Below are positions 23,810 to 38,800 of a stretch of 64,000 nt of DNA, piece after piece (position 1 is the stretch's first letter; each line of letters opens with the position of its first letter). The notes under the pieces are model-generated. The model saw only the letters and a program-made list of their open reading frames with translations. It ran no database searches and was not told the DNA's origin. The position numbers and the translations under genes are program-made. The DNA is from Scolanthus callimorphus (Eukaryota > Cnidaria > Anthozoa > Actiniaria > Edwardsiidae), in NCBI GenBank assembly GCA_033964015.1, contig CM066919.1, positions 23,427,204 through 23,491,203 on the forward strand, read 5' to 3'.

Positions 23810-26800
23810 CCTTGTTCTCCCATATGGTATCCCTGTGTTTGCCGCCGGACTTGGTCATATCTTTTTTCTGACTGGCCAATATATGCACAGAGACGTCAAC
23901 TCTTCCAGTTTTGCCAGGAGTCTCAAGATTTTTTGCTCCATCTCCGGGAAAAATTCAAGACTGCTGCCATGCATTTACTGTATTTCACAGGGGAAATTTC
24001 ATCATTTGTGTTCTCCAGATTTTTGAAGTCCTGGGGTTGACGTACCTGGATGATGATTCATGTTAAATATGGCCAGACAAAGATATGACCCGTCAACTTC
24101 AGGACAGACATTGTTCAATGACAGGCTCTTATTTTTTAGCCCTGAGATGTCACGAAATTAAATGCTGTTCACTGCACTTCACTTTATTATATGTGCTACC
24201 TCCAAATAGATATTATTTGCACAGAGCAAAGTTAATGGAGTGGAATGGTTAGGAAGCCTGGCAAACTTCAAAGGGTCAACACAGTAGCGTGGGCTGGATG
24301 GTTAAGAGGGGTTATCATGTGATATTGACCCTGCACAATCTTTTGTTTCATGCTCATCTAATATACATGTCTAGTTGTACACACTGAATCTAACTGGCTG
24401 AATTTTGGTACTTATATACCGTGACCCTGCACAAACAAAAGGATTCCTCTGAAAAGTGAACAAAGAGATAGTACAATAACAAGGGTGTCAGGTTTTCTAA
24501 CCATTCCCCTCTATAAACTATGCACAGAGCAGGTCAGACAATGGCAGCTTTAAATCTTTCTGGGTTGGTTGTTTGCGAGGGAAAAAAACTTTTGCTTCAC
24601 ATGAATGCCACAAAGCATCCCATTTTTAGGCCTGAGATGTCATCAAATTAAATGTCGTATGCAAGGAAAACAACTTTTTCTTCACGCAACTGAAACAAAG
24701 CATCCCATACAATCCTTCCTCTGGACCAATAACCTTTTAATCCACTTAAGGCCTCGCGCACGATGTTGTGCACGGCGGCGTAACAAAAATTCTAACACGG
24801 GTTTTGCAACATATCTCGGAAGTGAATGGTCGTTCAGCTCTGAAATTTGCAGTAAATAATGTTTAACTAATGGTAAATAATGTTTAACACCCCCAAAACA
24901 ATTTGTTATCGCGTTTCGAATTTCTAAAGACCACGAAAACTTAATATGGAAAAAGGGTGTTGTGAAAACAGATCAAATCTGGTGTCGTGTTCTTACGAGC
25001 ACGTTTTAAAATATAAACTTTATTGTGCTTTTTATTATCTGTTGTCTGAAGAAAAAAACACGCCAAGGATGCACTTGAAATGCTGTTTCAGTATTCATTG
25101 TTTGTAGAGTAAGATGATGTAAGAGAATGAAGTAGCACAACGATAAGTAGCGTTAGAATTTTTTATAAAGTTAAGACAAGAAACGTCCAGTTTTATCGCG
25201 CACTTTTTGCCTGGATTTGCTCAACCACGCAGTTTTTTGCCTTTTTGTGCCCTTTTTTGCTTCGTGCATCGCGCATCTTATTGCCCGTTTTGCCCTTTTT
25301 TTGCATTTTTTGCCGTTTTGCTTCATGCATTATTTTGCCCTGCACGCCCTTTTGCACACGCCTTTTGTGCGCTACATACCTTTTTGCATGCATTTTTTGC
25401 TCCCGATTCCAATTACCCGCGCAATGTTTGCCTTTTTGCCAGATTTTTGCTTGTTTCACAACCTCTAGGTTTTTAATTCGCTCGCAGTTACTGCTTCAAT
25501 CTCTTTAAGTAGTTATTAGTTGTGGTCCCCTATATGGTCTTTGCAATTGCACGAAAACAAGAGAAAGAGGAACGGAAAAGCTGAAGAAAATCGAAAACAA
25601 CAACATGCGTTCAATCCAATATTTCTGTATAGTGCAAGCAGATAGAGCCTTTTAATTTAATAGACAGAGAACACTCATTCTAAGAGCGGATTGAGTGTCT
25701 TCATAATCTTGTTCTCAAAAGTTCCCTCAAACTCTCTACTTCTTCCATTAGCTCATCTCGAATGTAGCTCAACATCGTTTTAGAATCCATTGTGGTTAGC
25801 ACTCAAACATTCGTTTTGAAATCCGCCTCGGCTTTGTTATGCTGTTTTTGCCTATTCGTGCCCTTTTTTGCTTATTCGCACACTTTTTTTGCCTATTTGT
25901 GCCCTTTTTTGCCTTGCCATGCCTTATGCGCTCATTTTTGCCTTGTCGTGCCCAATTTTGCGTTTTTTGCCTGCTGCACCTTGAGGCTGCCTTGAATTTA
26001 GTTGTATGCTCGGTACACAATTTAGACAACTACACATCATAAAAAATACCCAAATCGACGGCTCGCGAGCGGCTCTTACAAGCTAAGGAGAGAAAAAAGG
26101 AAGCGTTCAAATAAATTTTATAAAAACAAAACACAAAGAGAAAAAAAACGACGACGTTAACTGGCTTTCAGAAATGAAGACAGGCGAAGAAAACCACTGG
26201 CAGTAGACACCAAAGCACGGCAAGACAAAATGGGCACAAAATGCAAAGGGAGGCCAAGAACTGCGAGGCAAAATCTCTGCGCTAAAAAAGACAAAAATTA
26301 AATGCGCGAAGAGGCAAAGACGGCAAAACGAAATCTATGTGCGCGAAAAGGCAAAACAAAATGTATGCACGAAAAGGCAAAAAGAACAAAGCAAAATCTA
26401 TGCGTGAAAAGGCAAAAAAAGGCAAAGCAAAATCTATGCGCAAAAAGGCAAAAATAGGAAAAAAATAGCAAAAAAGGCAAAAACAAATAAGGCAAAAAAG
26501 GCAAATTTTGCCTGCACGATAGGCAAAAATGGAAAAACGCTGTTTGAGAGACACATGTACGCACGGCTTTCTAGTTTTCAGCATGACACCATTTGAAAAA
26601 TATTTTTTTACTCCAATCTCTTTTGATCTGTGATTAAAAACTGTTTTATAAAGAAACTGCGATCATTGGGCTTTTGTTCCTTTTATATTTGGAGCATTTT
26701 AGGCAAGATCTCGGAAGGAAGCGTTAGGCAAGATCTCGGAAAACACAGCAGATCTAAAACAAATTGAGCTCAATTTCTCGGTCAACTCAAGTGTGCTCAA

Positions 26801-29800
26801 CATCGTGCGCGAGGTCTATATGTAAATATATGAGTTAGCTGAGTTAATTCAATTGTCATGGAAGTATATATTACTTACACCAGGTAGAGGGCAACCCTTA
26901 TCTTACCAGTCACATGTACAGCTGATTGACCTGATTAAAAGAAACAGGGATCTTGACAAGCTGCGTCAGGCTCGCCAAAACATGAGGTCCTACTTTCCCC
27001 TAACAGAAGGTATTTTGATAAGCAAGATTATAGCATTTCTAGGAATAAAGGTGGTCATAGTGTACTTGTCAATCTTGGGGTGAAGGGAGTTTTAGAAATG
27101 ATATTAAGAAATATTGAGATGTATATTATCCTAAATCAACACTCAGGGTTTGATCCCTTGGGAAATCAATGTATAATTATATTCTGGGTATTGTCTGGAA
27201 TCACACATTATTGTAATCTATAAACTAGCCCTTAATTAGATCTTATAGGAACCTGCTTAGGATTTTTACCAGGGTCTGAACCAGCAGACACTCAACTATT
27301 AACTGTTGAAGATGGCCTGTGTTGTGTTGGAAATGTTGTCAGAAGATTGAGTTTTTGCTGGGCAGTAATTACAAATGCTATTTGTGTTTGTGTTTTTTAG
27401 AGATGTGGCTAGCTTGGGTGAAGGATGAGCTTCCCTTGGCATGCTTGCCAGACCACAGGAAGACCATAAGAGGACTATTTGAGAAAGGTGTCCAGGATTA
27501 CCAGTGTAGGTTGTCAAGGGATACATATTATTTCATGTCCAAAATTACTGTCTGGATAAAGGTAGAATTTCCAACTGGTGAAAATTAATTTCTTGTCCAG
27601 TTATTTACTGAAACAGTTTTTTGAGAGTTTACTTTTCAGTTTTGTGAAAAAAAGAAAAATTCATAGTTCTCTATGCCATTTCTAGTTTTCTGCCTCAGAC
27701 AGGGCTCAAACTTAATGGTAGTCCAGGTACAAGTAAAACTTTTATTTTGACAAGTGGATTTCATTTATTTACAAGCCACCTTGGCTACCTGATCTTGGCA
27801 TCTAAAAGAAAAACTTTCAAAGTATTTTTAATGGTTTTATTTTCTCTTTCAAAAATGGTCAGAATAACAGGATGGAAAATGATTCTACACTCAGCATATG
27901 GCCTTTGACCGCCATCTTGATTGTGCAAGGACAAAGGAGATTATTGTGTTTTATGAACATTTCGACACAGTGTTTTGTAACTATTCCAGACATTCTTTTT
28001 TGATGCATTTTTATATATTATAGCGATCAAGCTGTGGATTGAGTATTGTCAGTTGTCATGGATACTATGGAGGGAAATGAAGGGCTAGATGACGTCAGAG
28101 CCACTTTTGAGAAGGCCATCACTGCAGCGGGGTTACATGTGACAGAGGTAATACAGATAGTGTTGAACTATTATATATTAGTCAAATCACACCAGTGGTC
28201 TATATCAATGCTGCGTTATGATTGGTTGAGCTAAAAGTGTTGGATTTGAAAGCCAGAAAATGACAAAATGACCAGACCAGAAATATATTTTGGCTATACA
28301 AATCGACCTACCCCATCCAGGTTTGAGGAATAATTGTATTATACACCATGAAAAGCCAGGAAATATCTCATGGGAAAATATGGTCTTTTACTGTATTCAA
28401 ATAACAATAACAACAGGGCTTGTTGGAGAGCTTAGCATGTTTAGCTAGTCCGGCGGATTAGCAAAAAATTGCGCACTTTTGGCTAAAGACACCAAACTTT
28501 GCATGTCAATAGTGTAACCGGCGAAAACGCGCGACGACTCCTGAATCTCAGGAAGGGCCGTCATTCCATGTGGTTAAGAAACTAAAACTAAAAGCGAAAG
28601 GAAAAGTTTGGCGCTAACATAAGGATGCGCCTGGAACTTAAACTGAAATTAACTGAACATAAAACTTATCAGGATCCGTGAGCGAAGGCAACGTGAGAAC
28701 AAATGATGGATGCAAGGAGTGGACTTATAAGACATTTATTACGAAACTTACAAACATATTACAAAAACTGTTACGATACATGTGAAATTCTATAAGGCGA
28801 AACTCTATAAACAATTCTAACCAAAACTACTAAAAGCCATCAAAAACTCTACGAAACTCTAGCGAAATATCAAAAACTCTTCTGAAAACTATTGTGTCAC
28901 AATTCCAAAACACCCTAAACATTCTTTACTCAGAAACACTTGTTGCGCACAAAATCTTGTTCTAAAACTCTATACGAATACTGAAATCCTAAAGCTAATC
29001 TATCTTTCCGAAAATACTTACAACGGAGAACAGAGCACAGCTTGCACTCAAGACTTTAGCCGGCCGGGGGCAAAGCCCCGACTCTTGTTGACTGTCTCTG
29101 CTTTGCAGCTCTCAGCTTTGCTCTTCTTCAATCTCTCCCTCTCTCTAATAACATAAATCTCGTATTTATACTAGCTATCACTAACGAGCTTGTAATAGAA
29201 ATTAATTAAACGAAACTTAAAAAACGCGTTCCGCCCTTGCTAGATTTCTGGTCAACAAAGGAACTATTTACCTACTTTTACCTAGGAAATTAGCGGCAAC
29301 TATTACACAGCAGACCGTGCACACAACGGAAGAAGACAAAAATGCCTACTTCTTCCTTGTGCTGATGCAAAAAGTAATTATGCAAAAGTCCTCTTCTGAG
29401 TTTGCGAACTTAAATCACTGAAAGTGATCTGGTCACAATAGTTTTCAGTTATTTTGTTGGAGATAAGATATGGAGGCACGCTAAATTTTATTCGTAGCGA
29501 AAGCTAGAACAGTTTTAATGTGAACCATTGTTTTGCCATTGGCAGCCATCTTTGAATCCTTTGTTATTCATGAGCACTGCGGCACTTAATGAAATCTTCC
29601 ATCATCCGTGTTTATGGAGTATAGCACTGTACTAGGAAGAAATATCATGCAAAATTTTAGAGACAAGCTTCGTTTTACACATTTGACACATGAGGTACCA
29701 ATTATCTCGATCTTTTTTAGAATTTGTTGGTCTTCTTGAAACATTCATCAAATCTCAGTCAGGCTATTGTTTTACAATATAAATAATAAACATTCACAAT

Positions 29801-32800
29801 AAACTGATCGTGACATTTAATAGATCACCAAAAAACTCTAAGGAGACGCTTAGCCGAAGTCAGTTTGCTCAATCCATAGTTCAGAATTAGCAAATGTTGA
29901 GCTGAGTGGCTGTGTAGTCTAGAGAACAACTGAATGTTCACAAAGCTAAGTTCTAAAACCTCATTTGAATAACAAAGCATCAAAATGGCTGCTATTGAGC
30001 TAAACAATAGTTCATTTTAATACCTCTCTAGCTTTCGCTACGAAAGAATTCTAGCGTGCCTCCATATCTATGATTTAAAAATACATTGAAAACTATCATC
30101 TGGCAAAAAATGGGGCTTTAGCCTAAAATGCGCAATTTCCTCGAAACTTTGCTCTAATCCGCCAGACTAAGCTTCAAACGAGGGCATGTGAAAAATATTG
30201 TCAAGAAGCAGCAAACATTCTTTAAGTTGAAAGCCTGTAATGAAGGAAAGTTGACTAGATAAAGTTTATGTTATTTGCAGGGATCCAGTATATGGGATGG
30301 TTACAGGGAGTTTGAAACGACTATCTTGGATTCCTTTGAGGTAATGTAGGAGAGAGAACCATGTTGCACTGATTTACATTTTGCCAGTAACTGTCCATTG
30401 TCGTCAAGCTCACCTTGAAAAATTCAGGAAAACCTTAAAAAAACGTTTTCAGTGTCATGTGGGAACCCTGTCCTTACTGAAGTGTTGCTCTAGTTTTGAT
30501 GGTCTGGACTGGCTTCTGAGGATGCTCTCAACAGGGATCAGTGGCAGATCCAGGAATTTACTAAGGGGGGTTCCATTTCTTCTTTACTTCTTCAAAGACT
30601 GATGTGGGCAATATATTAAGGAGAGCTTGTCTCCCAGTGGTCAGTGTATCAATAAAATCTTTATTGTTCTGATGCTCAAGGGGGTTTCGTGGAACCCTTC
30701 GAACCCCGTCTGGATCTGCCACTGGGGATGTGTGGATGAGCAGGGAGCTGCGGGACTGTTGTGTGACATCTGTCATGCCTGGATGTTTAGGATGGACAAC
30801 AGATAGTGAGTGTGATTGAGTTTCTTGTTTTATTTAACAGCAAATGGTGACAGAAGAAAATAAGGACAGCATGGAAGAAAAAATGTAAGTAACAAAAACT
30901 TTACAGTATGCAAGTCTATGCCCCACCCTCTGGGATTTGCAAATAAAGAATGTATTTTTCTAAAGTTGGAGCTTTTGCCACTGGGGGGGGGGGGGGCACT
31001 TTTCAACACCCTCCCTTGGGGGGGGGGGGGGGGTTCTGGAACCACACAATGTACAATTTCCTCCATAGTTGGCCAAGGGGAATTTCACTTCATTCCTTTC
31101 TACATTTGTATCATTTAATATAATTATTACTTAGAGTATTAAAAAAACTGTATAAGAGGTGTACTGACCCCTACCACCACCACACCCACCCACCACCCTA
31201 GGATTTTCAGTTTTCTTTTCTGGGTTAACACATTATGGGTTCCATTCATTTTCATCAGAAAATCACAAAAGGAGAGAGTTAACTCATTGTATCGAAGACA
31301 GTTGGCTATCCCACTTCTTGGTAAGAGGATGACCTTCCTTCCATCACTTATCACAAAGCTATTGCATAATCATGTCACAAGCACTACTAGCCTGCTTAGC
31401 AAGCATTTCTATGGGGTTGCAGGGCCAGAGAGATAGAGTGAAAGTACAAGATTTTGATGATTTGGGTGCAGGAAATATAATGAAGCAAGTTATGTGGCAG
31501 TGATAATATGGGGTGAGCACAGCAAAAAATTTGCTCACATGTTTCTCTGACATGTGAAACCCATAGGAATACAGGCTAGAGCTCTGCATGCCATCTAGGC
31601 ACAAGAACAATCTGCCCTAGTCTAGAACTGTCCTGAGCATGTCCCAGAAAGGTGACTGTCTCTAGGGTCTAGTACTTTCTAAATGAGCATGGTGCTATTT
31701 TTAAAAAGGGTGTACATGCCCCGGGGGACTCACATATATTTTGGTCGGGGATGATCGTCCTATCTTTAGGGATTAAAATCATGGTGGTTTTTTTTTGGGG
31801 GGGGGGGGGGTGATCTTGATCTTCAATAAATTTTAGGAGATTGGTATCTTTTAGGGCCGAAACTGTCTCCAAATTGTTTTTTCTCATGATGGTGTTTCTA
31901 AAAACCATGTAAGAAGACGATAAATTAGAAACAAACACAGAAATGTATTGATGGGTATCTTTCACCTGTTACCTGTGTCCTTCACGACTACTTGGCACAT
32001 AAAACCTCATCTTTTAGGGTATCTTTTAGGGTAATAAATTTTTTGAGCCATGTTTGGTATCTTTTAGGGGTGAAACTGAAAAATTCCGACGATCATCCCC
32101 GACCAAAAATTATGGGAGTCCCCCCCCCCTCCCCAGGTACATGCTCACTGATGCCAGGCGATTGCTATACAAATAATAGCCTTTAGGGTATACCAAAAAA
32201 TATCCTTTTTTTCTACTCTATTATAACTATGCTTATTTCACTAACCTTTTTTAACTTTTACTGACTTGGGCCCTGCCTCAACAAGCTTTGCTATCTGTGG
32301 TGCCATAATTTCTCCCTAATCGATTGATAGTAATATTAATAAAGTTTGAAAGTTTGACTTATCATTCTTTGTCATTCTATTAAGGCATGCAGGGTACAAT
32401 GCGTGATTTTGAGGACTGGCTAGAAGATGAGACTGATGTTCCTGAGCCTGTGGTACAAGCTTATGAGAAAGCTGAAGCCAAACTTGAAGAGATCCTGCCT
32501 TATGAAGATGCTCTGGTAGGTTGTCATAATTGCTATCCCTTAGTTTTACTTTGTGGGAATATTTCTGCTAAAATTTGGAAAAATCATTTTGCAATACCAC
32601 CCAGCAGGTCTCCTCCTTCTAAAAAGAATGTGAAGAGATGCATCTGTGCTTTGTCTTCTGTAATTTTGTTTTAAAATGTTTTTGCATACATTATGCCAAA
32701 TTTTCACCTTCTTTCCCCAGTACAGTTGCTTAGCAAAAGTAAAAAAAAAAACATTTGCACAACAAAATTATAGGAAGCAAAGGACTGATGTCTCTCTTCC

Positions 32801-35800
32801 CAATGTTTTTAGGTAAGGGTAGCAGATGTACACAGGGTAACTTAGACCTGCCAACTTCCTCGCATTTTGTGGGTTTTCCTCGCCTAAAATACAACATTCT
32901 GATTTCCTTGCATAACCTGCATAAGACCTTATATTCCTTGCTGTCAGTTTACATTGAAAATGTATTACCAGAATCAAAAGTACCTTGCCTAAATTTTTTA
33001 CAAGTTGGCAGGTCAAGTAACTACAGCCATGTAATGAAATGGAATAATGAGTAAAGGAAGGGAAGCTTTTTATTAGTGGATTTAAATATTTCCATTAAAA
33101 TGCCATAGCATAATGTGCTTTGCTGTCACTCTCCTTTCATTAATTAGAACTAAAAACTGTAAACTGCCAAATAAACATGATTAAATTGTTTCCCTCCCAC
33201 ACAAAAAACAGGAGTCAAATACTTTGGGAAATAAAATCATTCAGTTTTTCAGTTCTTTATTATGAGGGAACTTCCTCTTTTTCATATTCTGCATTTATAT
33301 TCCCACTTGCAGTGTCTCCTAATCTGGTGTACCCTGCCCGGCTTGGTCTCCCTGTGTAGATATATAGACTGAGTGGGATCAGTGTTGCAGCTGCTGCTAC
33401 TGCTGCCCCCCTAAACATGACCCTTGCCCCATATGCCTTATAAAGAACTCCCCCTATGACCCCACCTGCAGCTGTACCTACCCCTAAGCACACCCCTTGG
33501 ACAATCCCCTGCATTGTTGCTTTGGCCTCAGGGGGGGCATGCTCACTTGCGAATGACACACATGTTATTTGCGTAGCGCCAAAGACAATGCCATATACTA
33601 CCATGACAGCTAGAATTACCCATGGATTCTGGACATATGAGAGGGATATTAGGACAACGATGAGTCCCATCGAGATAATACACATCATAAACCCTGTGCC
33701 TATTTTAACGAGAAGTTTAGCCACTGGCTGGTAGATAAGGGCAGCGGTGAAACACATCACGGTCTCTGTCAAACCTAGGAGCACCTGACTCCCCCTAAAT
33801 CCTGCGCAAACCACAAAATAAACGAGAATATGAGACTGTAGATGACATGTAGCAGAAATAGGGAGATAAGCCCCCAGATGACTGAAGGCTTATACAGGAC
33901 ATCTTTGACAAGGCGCCATGCAAAGCCTTGTTGTTTTTCCATGGTGAACTGGAAGCAGCTCATTATCAGAAGGGCCAAGGTGTTGATGCCGAAAAATATT
34001 AAAATGGCAGTCATGAAGTTGGGGAGTTCAGGATAGAGTCCATCAGGAAGCTTGGACTTGTAGAAGTAATGTATTCCTTCTGTTTTGTCCATGGCAAGTC
34101 CTGAGACAAATGCACCTACGCCATAGCCTAGGGGTGCAAACATGCGATTCCTACCATAGGCTGCGAGACCCTCAGTATGAATACATGCCCCGTCCAGAAT
34201 AGGGAACACTGCTCCAAGTAAAAAATCCCCCATCACCACCGTGACCAGACAGATGATAAACACGTCGCGGTTCGTTAAAATTGGACTGAAGCTTGCAGTG
34301 ATATTCAAGGGAAATTTTTCATGCTGCTTAGTTTTAGTCATTGCGTGACTAGTCACGCTCATGCGTTGCGTTGCGTTACTTTTTGCGTGACTTATTCCTG
34401 ATACGCGATGTGTTGCGTTACGTGTAGCCCGACTCTCGATGTTATTGCCGTGAAGTATTCTCGTTATGTGACTCCTGGTGGTATCATGTAATCCACGATC
34501 ATCCTTTTGAAATGAATATTGGCTCCTCTTTCTGAGTTCCTCGAATACTGCTGCGTGTACTTGCAGTTTGACTATTATATCCACCACTGTCCTGATTTTG
34601 CAGCGTCATGTACATGGTGCTATCTGCTTGTGTTTGGTTCGTAATAAGATCCCCAGTAATATTCCTTGCGCGTAATTCATCTAAGTCTATATTATGCACC
34701 AAAAGCACTCCCGCCAGAGACGAATAAGTTAAAGTCATCCCCGCCATCACGAGAATAAGCACCGACTTGTATCTTCCCGTCTTATCAGCAACAGATCCCC
34801 AGACAGGGCCCCCGAACAGCCTTGCTAATGGCTTTACGGCCAAGAGGACCCCAGTCTGCACGGAATTCATCCCAACTGACGGTAAAATACAGACAAGAAC
34901 TTCAGGAAAGATGCCCGACGAATAAATTAAAGAAGTAGATGACCTTGTATTTGATAGTACGTCGGTTTATGGCGTACCAGGGGCGCATTGTGGCGGTGTT
35001 TTGCTCCATTGTGGTTTTTGTGGCTCGGTCTCTGCACTGTGCTTATCAGATCTTACAAGACAGTCATCTTAATCCGAGGTGGTATTAATTGATCACATCT
35101 CTGGTTCGGGTTTGTCGTCGATTCGCCTGATTCGCTGGTTTGATGGCTCTAGCGCGGTGGATCGTACCCTGGGCGCGGCCTGGGTACCAGAGTCTCCAAC
35201 CTCACTCGTTTTCCTGCCATTGATAATAACAACAACCATTGTTCTGACGATGATAGAGCGTTCTACCTTAGCGTGGTTAATAGAGTGTTCTCGATCATGT
35301 CTACTAATTGTAGTGTTTTACTCTATAAAGAGGCCTATTATAAGCGTTATAAGCCTAATTTAAATCTCGAGCTGAAGGCTAGCCGCGAGTCTCTCTTTGT
35401 TTTCATAAATTCTTTCCTCTTGCATATATACCGTAACTAGTATATACATCATGGGGACGCACCCTGTATCTTAATTAGTCTGATGATGGCATAGAACTTT
35501 CTTGAAATATAACAACATTTTACGATCTTGTCCTTTTGTCTGTTATAGACAGATATGAATATACTCGGTCTTTTGTTTATTCACTCCTTTACTTGCACGT
35601 GAAGCTTTAAGACTGTACCCGGGGTGGGTGGATCGATTTTAGCGGCAGATATAGTGACATTTGAAAATTTTACATTCATATATAGATGTCTAAATAGGCA
35701 GAGTGGAAATGACATTTGCATGGTTGTCTGTTAATTGTATTCGGCTGCACTTATTTCTCACACTTTTTTGTGAAAAAATTTGTTACTTTCCCCGGGAAAG

Positions 35801-38800
35801 TAACAAAAACAAGGCCCCTTCCGCGTTAAAAGCTCCAAAATGTAGCGCAATATTGAATCCTTTTCTATACTGGAAACTAATGTTTTTTCGGCAGAATCTA
35901 GTTATTTTCAACCCTTTTTTATCTGAAATTCGCAAAATCGCTACCCTTTTATATAATTTGAGCCTCAAAACCTTACCCCTTTCGTTCGGAGCATCCGCAT
36001 ATGATCGAGCGTCGACATGATTGGAAAATTTGACAGTTATCTATTGTTCATATACTCCATCTTGATTGGCTAATTTGTAAGAAAATTTGCTTGGTTGGAG
36101 TAGTCGCACTGTAAAACGGCTAAAAAAATTAAAGATAACGTATTATCTTATTAACTTTTTATATCCCCAGGCCAAAAAAGTGCATACATGCGAAACATAG
36201 TAGTATAGGTTGCCAATTTTGTGCTGTGTTTTCAGAACTCCTCTGACTCATCTAGCAGTCTAGACGCGTATAGGAACTACCTACAGCATGAACTACAGAA
36301 GGGTGACCCCGTACGGATACAGTGCCTTTATGAGAGAGCTCTCAAACAAAACTGCCTTGTGGGCGACCTGTGGATAGAGTACACTGGATACTTGGTATGG
36401 GAACCCTGTGATGTAATGCTCGGCGTGTCTTGTAATCCCCATAACTCTGCGACGCGCGCATATTGGACGCGCAAAAATATCCACCTGGGGAAAGCATCAA
36501 AACGAGGGGGACTTTAGCGAAGGGAGGGAGCGTTTTGTTTATTTATGTACATTGCTTTGTCCGCACAGTCAAAGTAATGGATTGGATTTCACTACAGAGC
36601 GTGACTCTAGTACAGTGCGCCCAAACGCTAAAACTGCCACAAATGTATTGAAGACTCGAAGTATATGTTTCGGGCATTTAAAGAGCCTGTGTCAGCCGCC
36701 ATTTTGACAGCATAGCAACATACCAAGTCGGAGAAAGCATCCATTTCCATCGGCTGATTTAGAGAATATAAAGCAATGTTCTCGATTGAAATTGGTAAAT
36801 CAAATCTGAAACTATATTTTAAGATGTTTATTAAGAGATTTCTACACGTAATTTGTCTTCTAATATCGAACGAAAACAATAACAAAGGAGTGGCTGACAC
36901 GGGCTCTTAAAGAGCCTGTGTCAGCCACTCCTTTGTTATTGTTTTCGTTCGATATTAAAGACGATCTACGTGTAGAAATCTCTAAATCAACATCTAAAAA
37001 TAAAGTTTCAGATTCTATTTACCAAATTCAATCGAGAAAATTGCTCGATATTCTCTAAATCAGCCGATGGAAATGGATGCTTTTTCCGACTTGGTATGTT
37101 GCTATGCTGTCAAAATGGCGGTGACACAGGCTCTTTAACAAGGGACTAGACATTTCGACATGAGGCGAATGGGCCTTGACTATTGAAAAAGTGGAAATCC
37201 TAGTTCCTTCTTTAGCTCTTCCATCTGTGATTCGTATCCTATTACCGGTAGAACAAGATGACGTTGCTGACACACAATCCGTTCTCCTTCTACAGGACTC
37301 AAAATTAAAAGTCGCAACTGTGGTTCTTCCCGCCCACGAGCGAGCGCTGAGAAACTGCCCCTGGGTGTCACTCTTGTGGCAAAGCTATTTGCGCGCCTTG
37401 GTAAGGAATAGAACGACCTTTACTGTTAATTTATGCAACTACTAAACCGCGCGCTCTGATTGGTCGCTAGACATACAGTTATTTTGAAAAACGTTGACGG
37501 AAGCCGTATGCACCGTATGAAGCCGTATAAATAGGCTAAACAAATCAATTTTAGCATCCACAAACCTCATCTCATTTTCTATATTTTGGTCCAAGTCGTT
37601 CTATTTTTTCTATTTTTTTCAACCTTGAAATTCCTATTTTCCTATTTTTCTGAACCTCCGCTTGACATGTTGTAGTTGTAGACAAAAGAGAAGGGAGAAC
37701 GCCAGGCTATGAAATCCTCCTATAGGTTTATGTTTATTAGTTTGATACTATATGCCTGCATCTGTGCTTTTACGCGGCTTGCTTTCAAGTGAGACACGCC
37801 CCCCCCCATCCCCCCCCCCCCCCCCCCGCCCTCCTCCCCCACGCCGGCACTAGTTGCGTTTGTGCAAGTTTTGAAAGGAGTTTACAATTTACTTTTTTAA
37901 TGTTTTCTCTAGGAGCGAACTAAACAGCCAGGAACTAAAATTAAAGGTATGACCAATCTTGTGAAACGACCAAGTAAACCAAAAAAAAAAGCTATAATAT
38001 TTGCTTTTCGAAACTTGTTTTTAGAAACCAAATGCCTTATTTTGAGGAATGCAAGGAAAATGAACCCCCCTTAAAAGACCCCAGCAACGAGCCTGCCAAT
38101 CCCCACTTCCATCACAACATTCTAGATTTTCTCAACCTCGCTAAGGATGCTTAGAAAAGCCGAGATACAAGTCGACCCCTCGAAGAAACTTCAAAAGACT
38201 AAGGAAGTAAATCGCCAATGATGCTGTAGGGGTTTACTAAATCCAAAGCAAAACAAGCTTGCACATGTAGACCAAGCGATGTTTTCGCTAAGGTACAACG
38301 AGTTTAAAAGTTCCAGCATCAAAATTGCTGATCACGCTGCCTGTAATTTCGAACCTCGTGCAGCACGTAAGAATGTATTTCGCATAAGGACCTGGCTATC
38401 CGAACTTTCTTGTTATAAAAACGAAGAATTGTGCGGTACTCGGTCTCGACGATAGAACTTTATGACCGAAATCAAGCTTGCGGACGCAGCACTGCAAAGT
38501 ATTTTTCCCGCCCTAGCTACACGTGGAATCAATTTGCTTGCCTGCTTTTCACGTTGTTAGATTTTTCTTCGCTCGCATTAGTATTTTTTCTTCGCTCGCA
38601 GAATCCCTTGATAAGGCACTGACGTGTGGGTTTACCGAGCCAACCGACTATCTGCAACTCTGGCGATGTTACTGTAACTACATGAGGAGGAGTGTCCAGG
38701 AATGGTGTGAAGGTTAGAGAGTCTCACAACTGGCGATCTTGCTTTTCAAGTTCATCTTAGCGCTCTTTCGTCTACGCACGCGCCACATTAAACCACCCGC

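Noticed and set aside
23739..24040. Poly-proline ORFs
   Set aside because: They arise from the 63-nt C run in SART3 intron 1.
25193..26584. ORFs rich in Phe, Cys, Leu or Lys
   Set aside because: They are translations of the tttttgcc/ggcaaaaa repeat with no domain or conservation signal.
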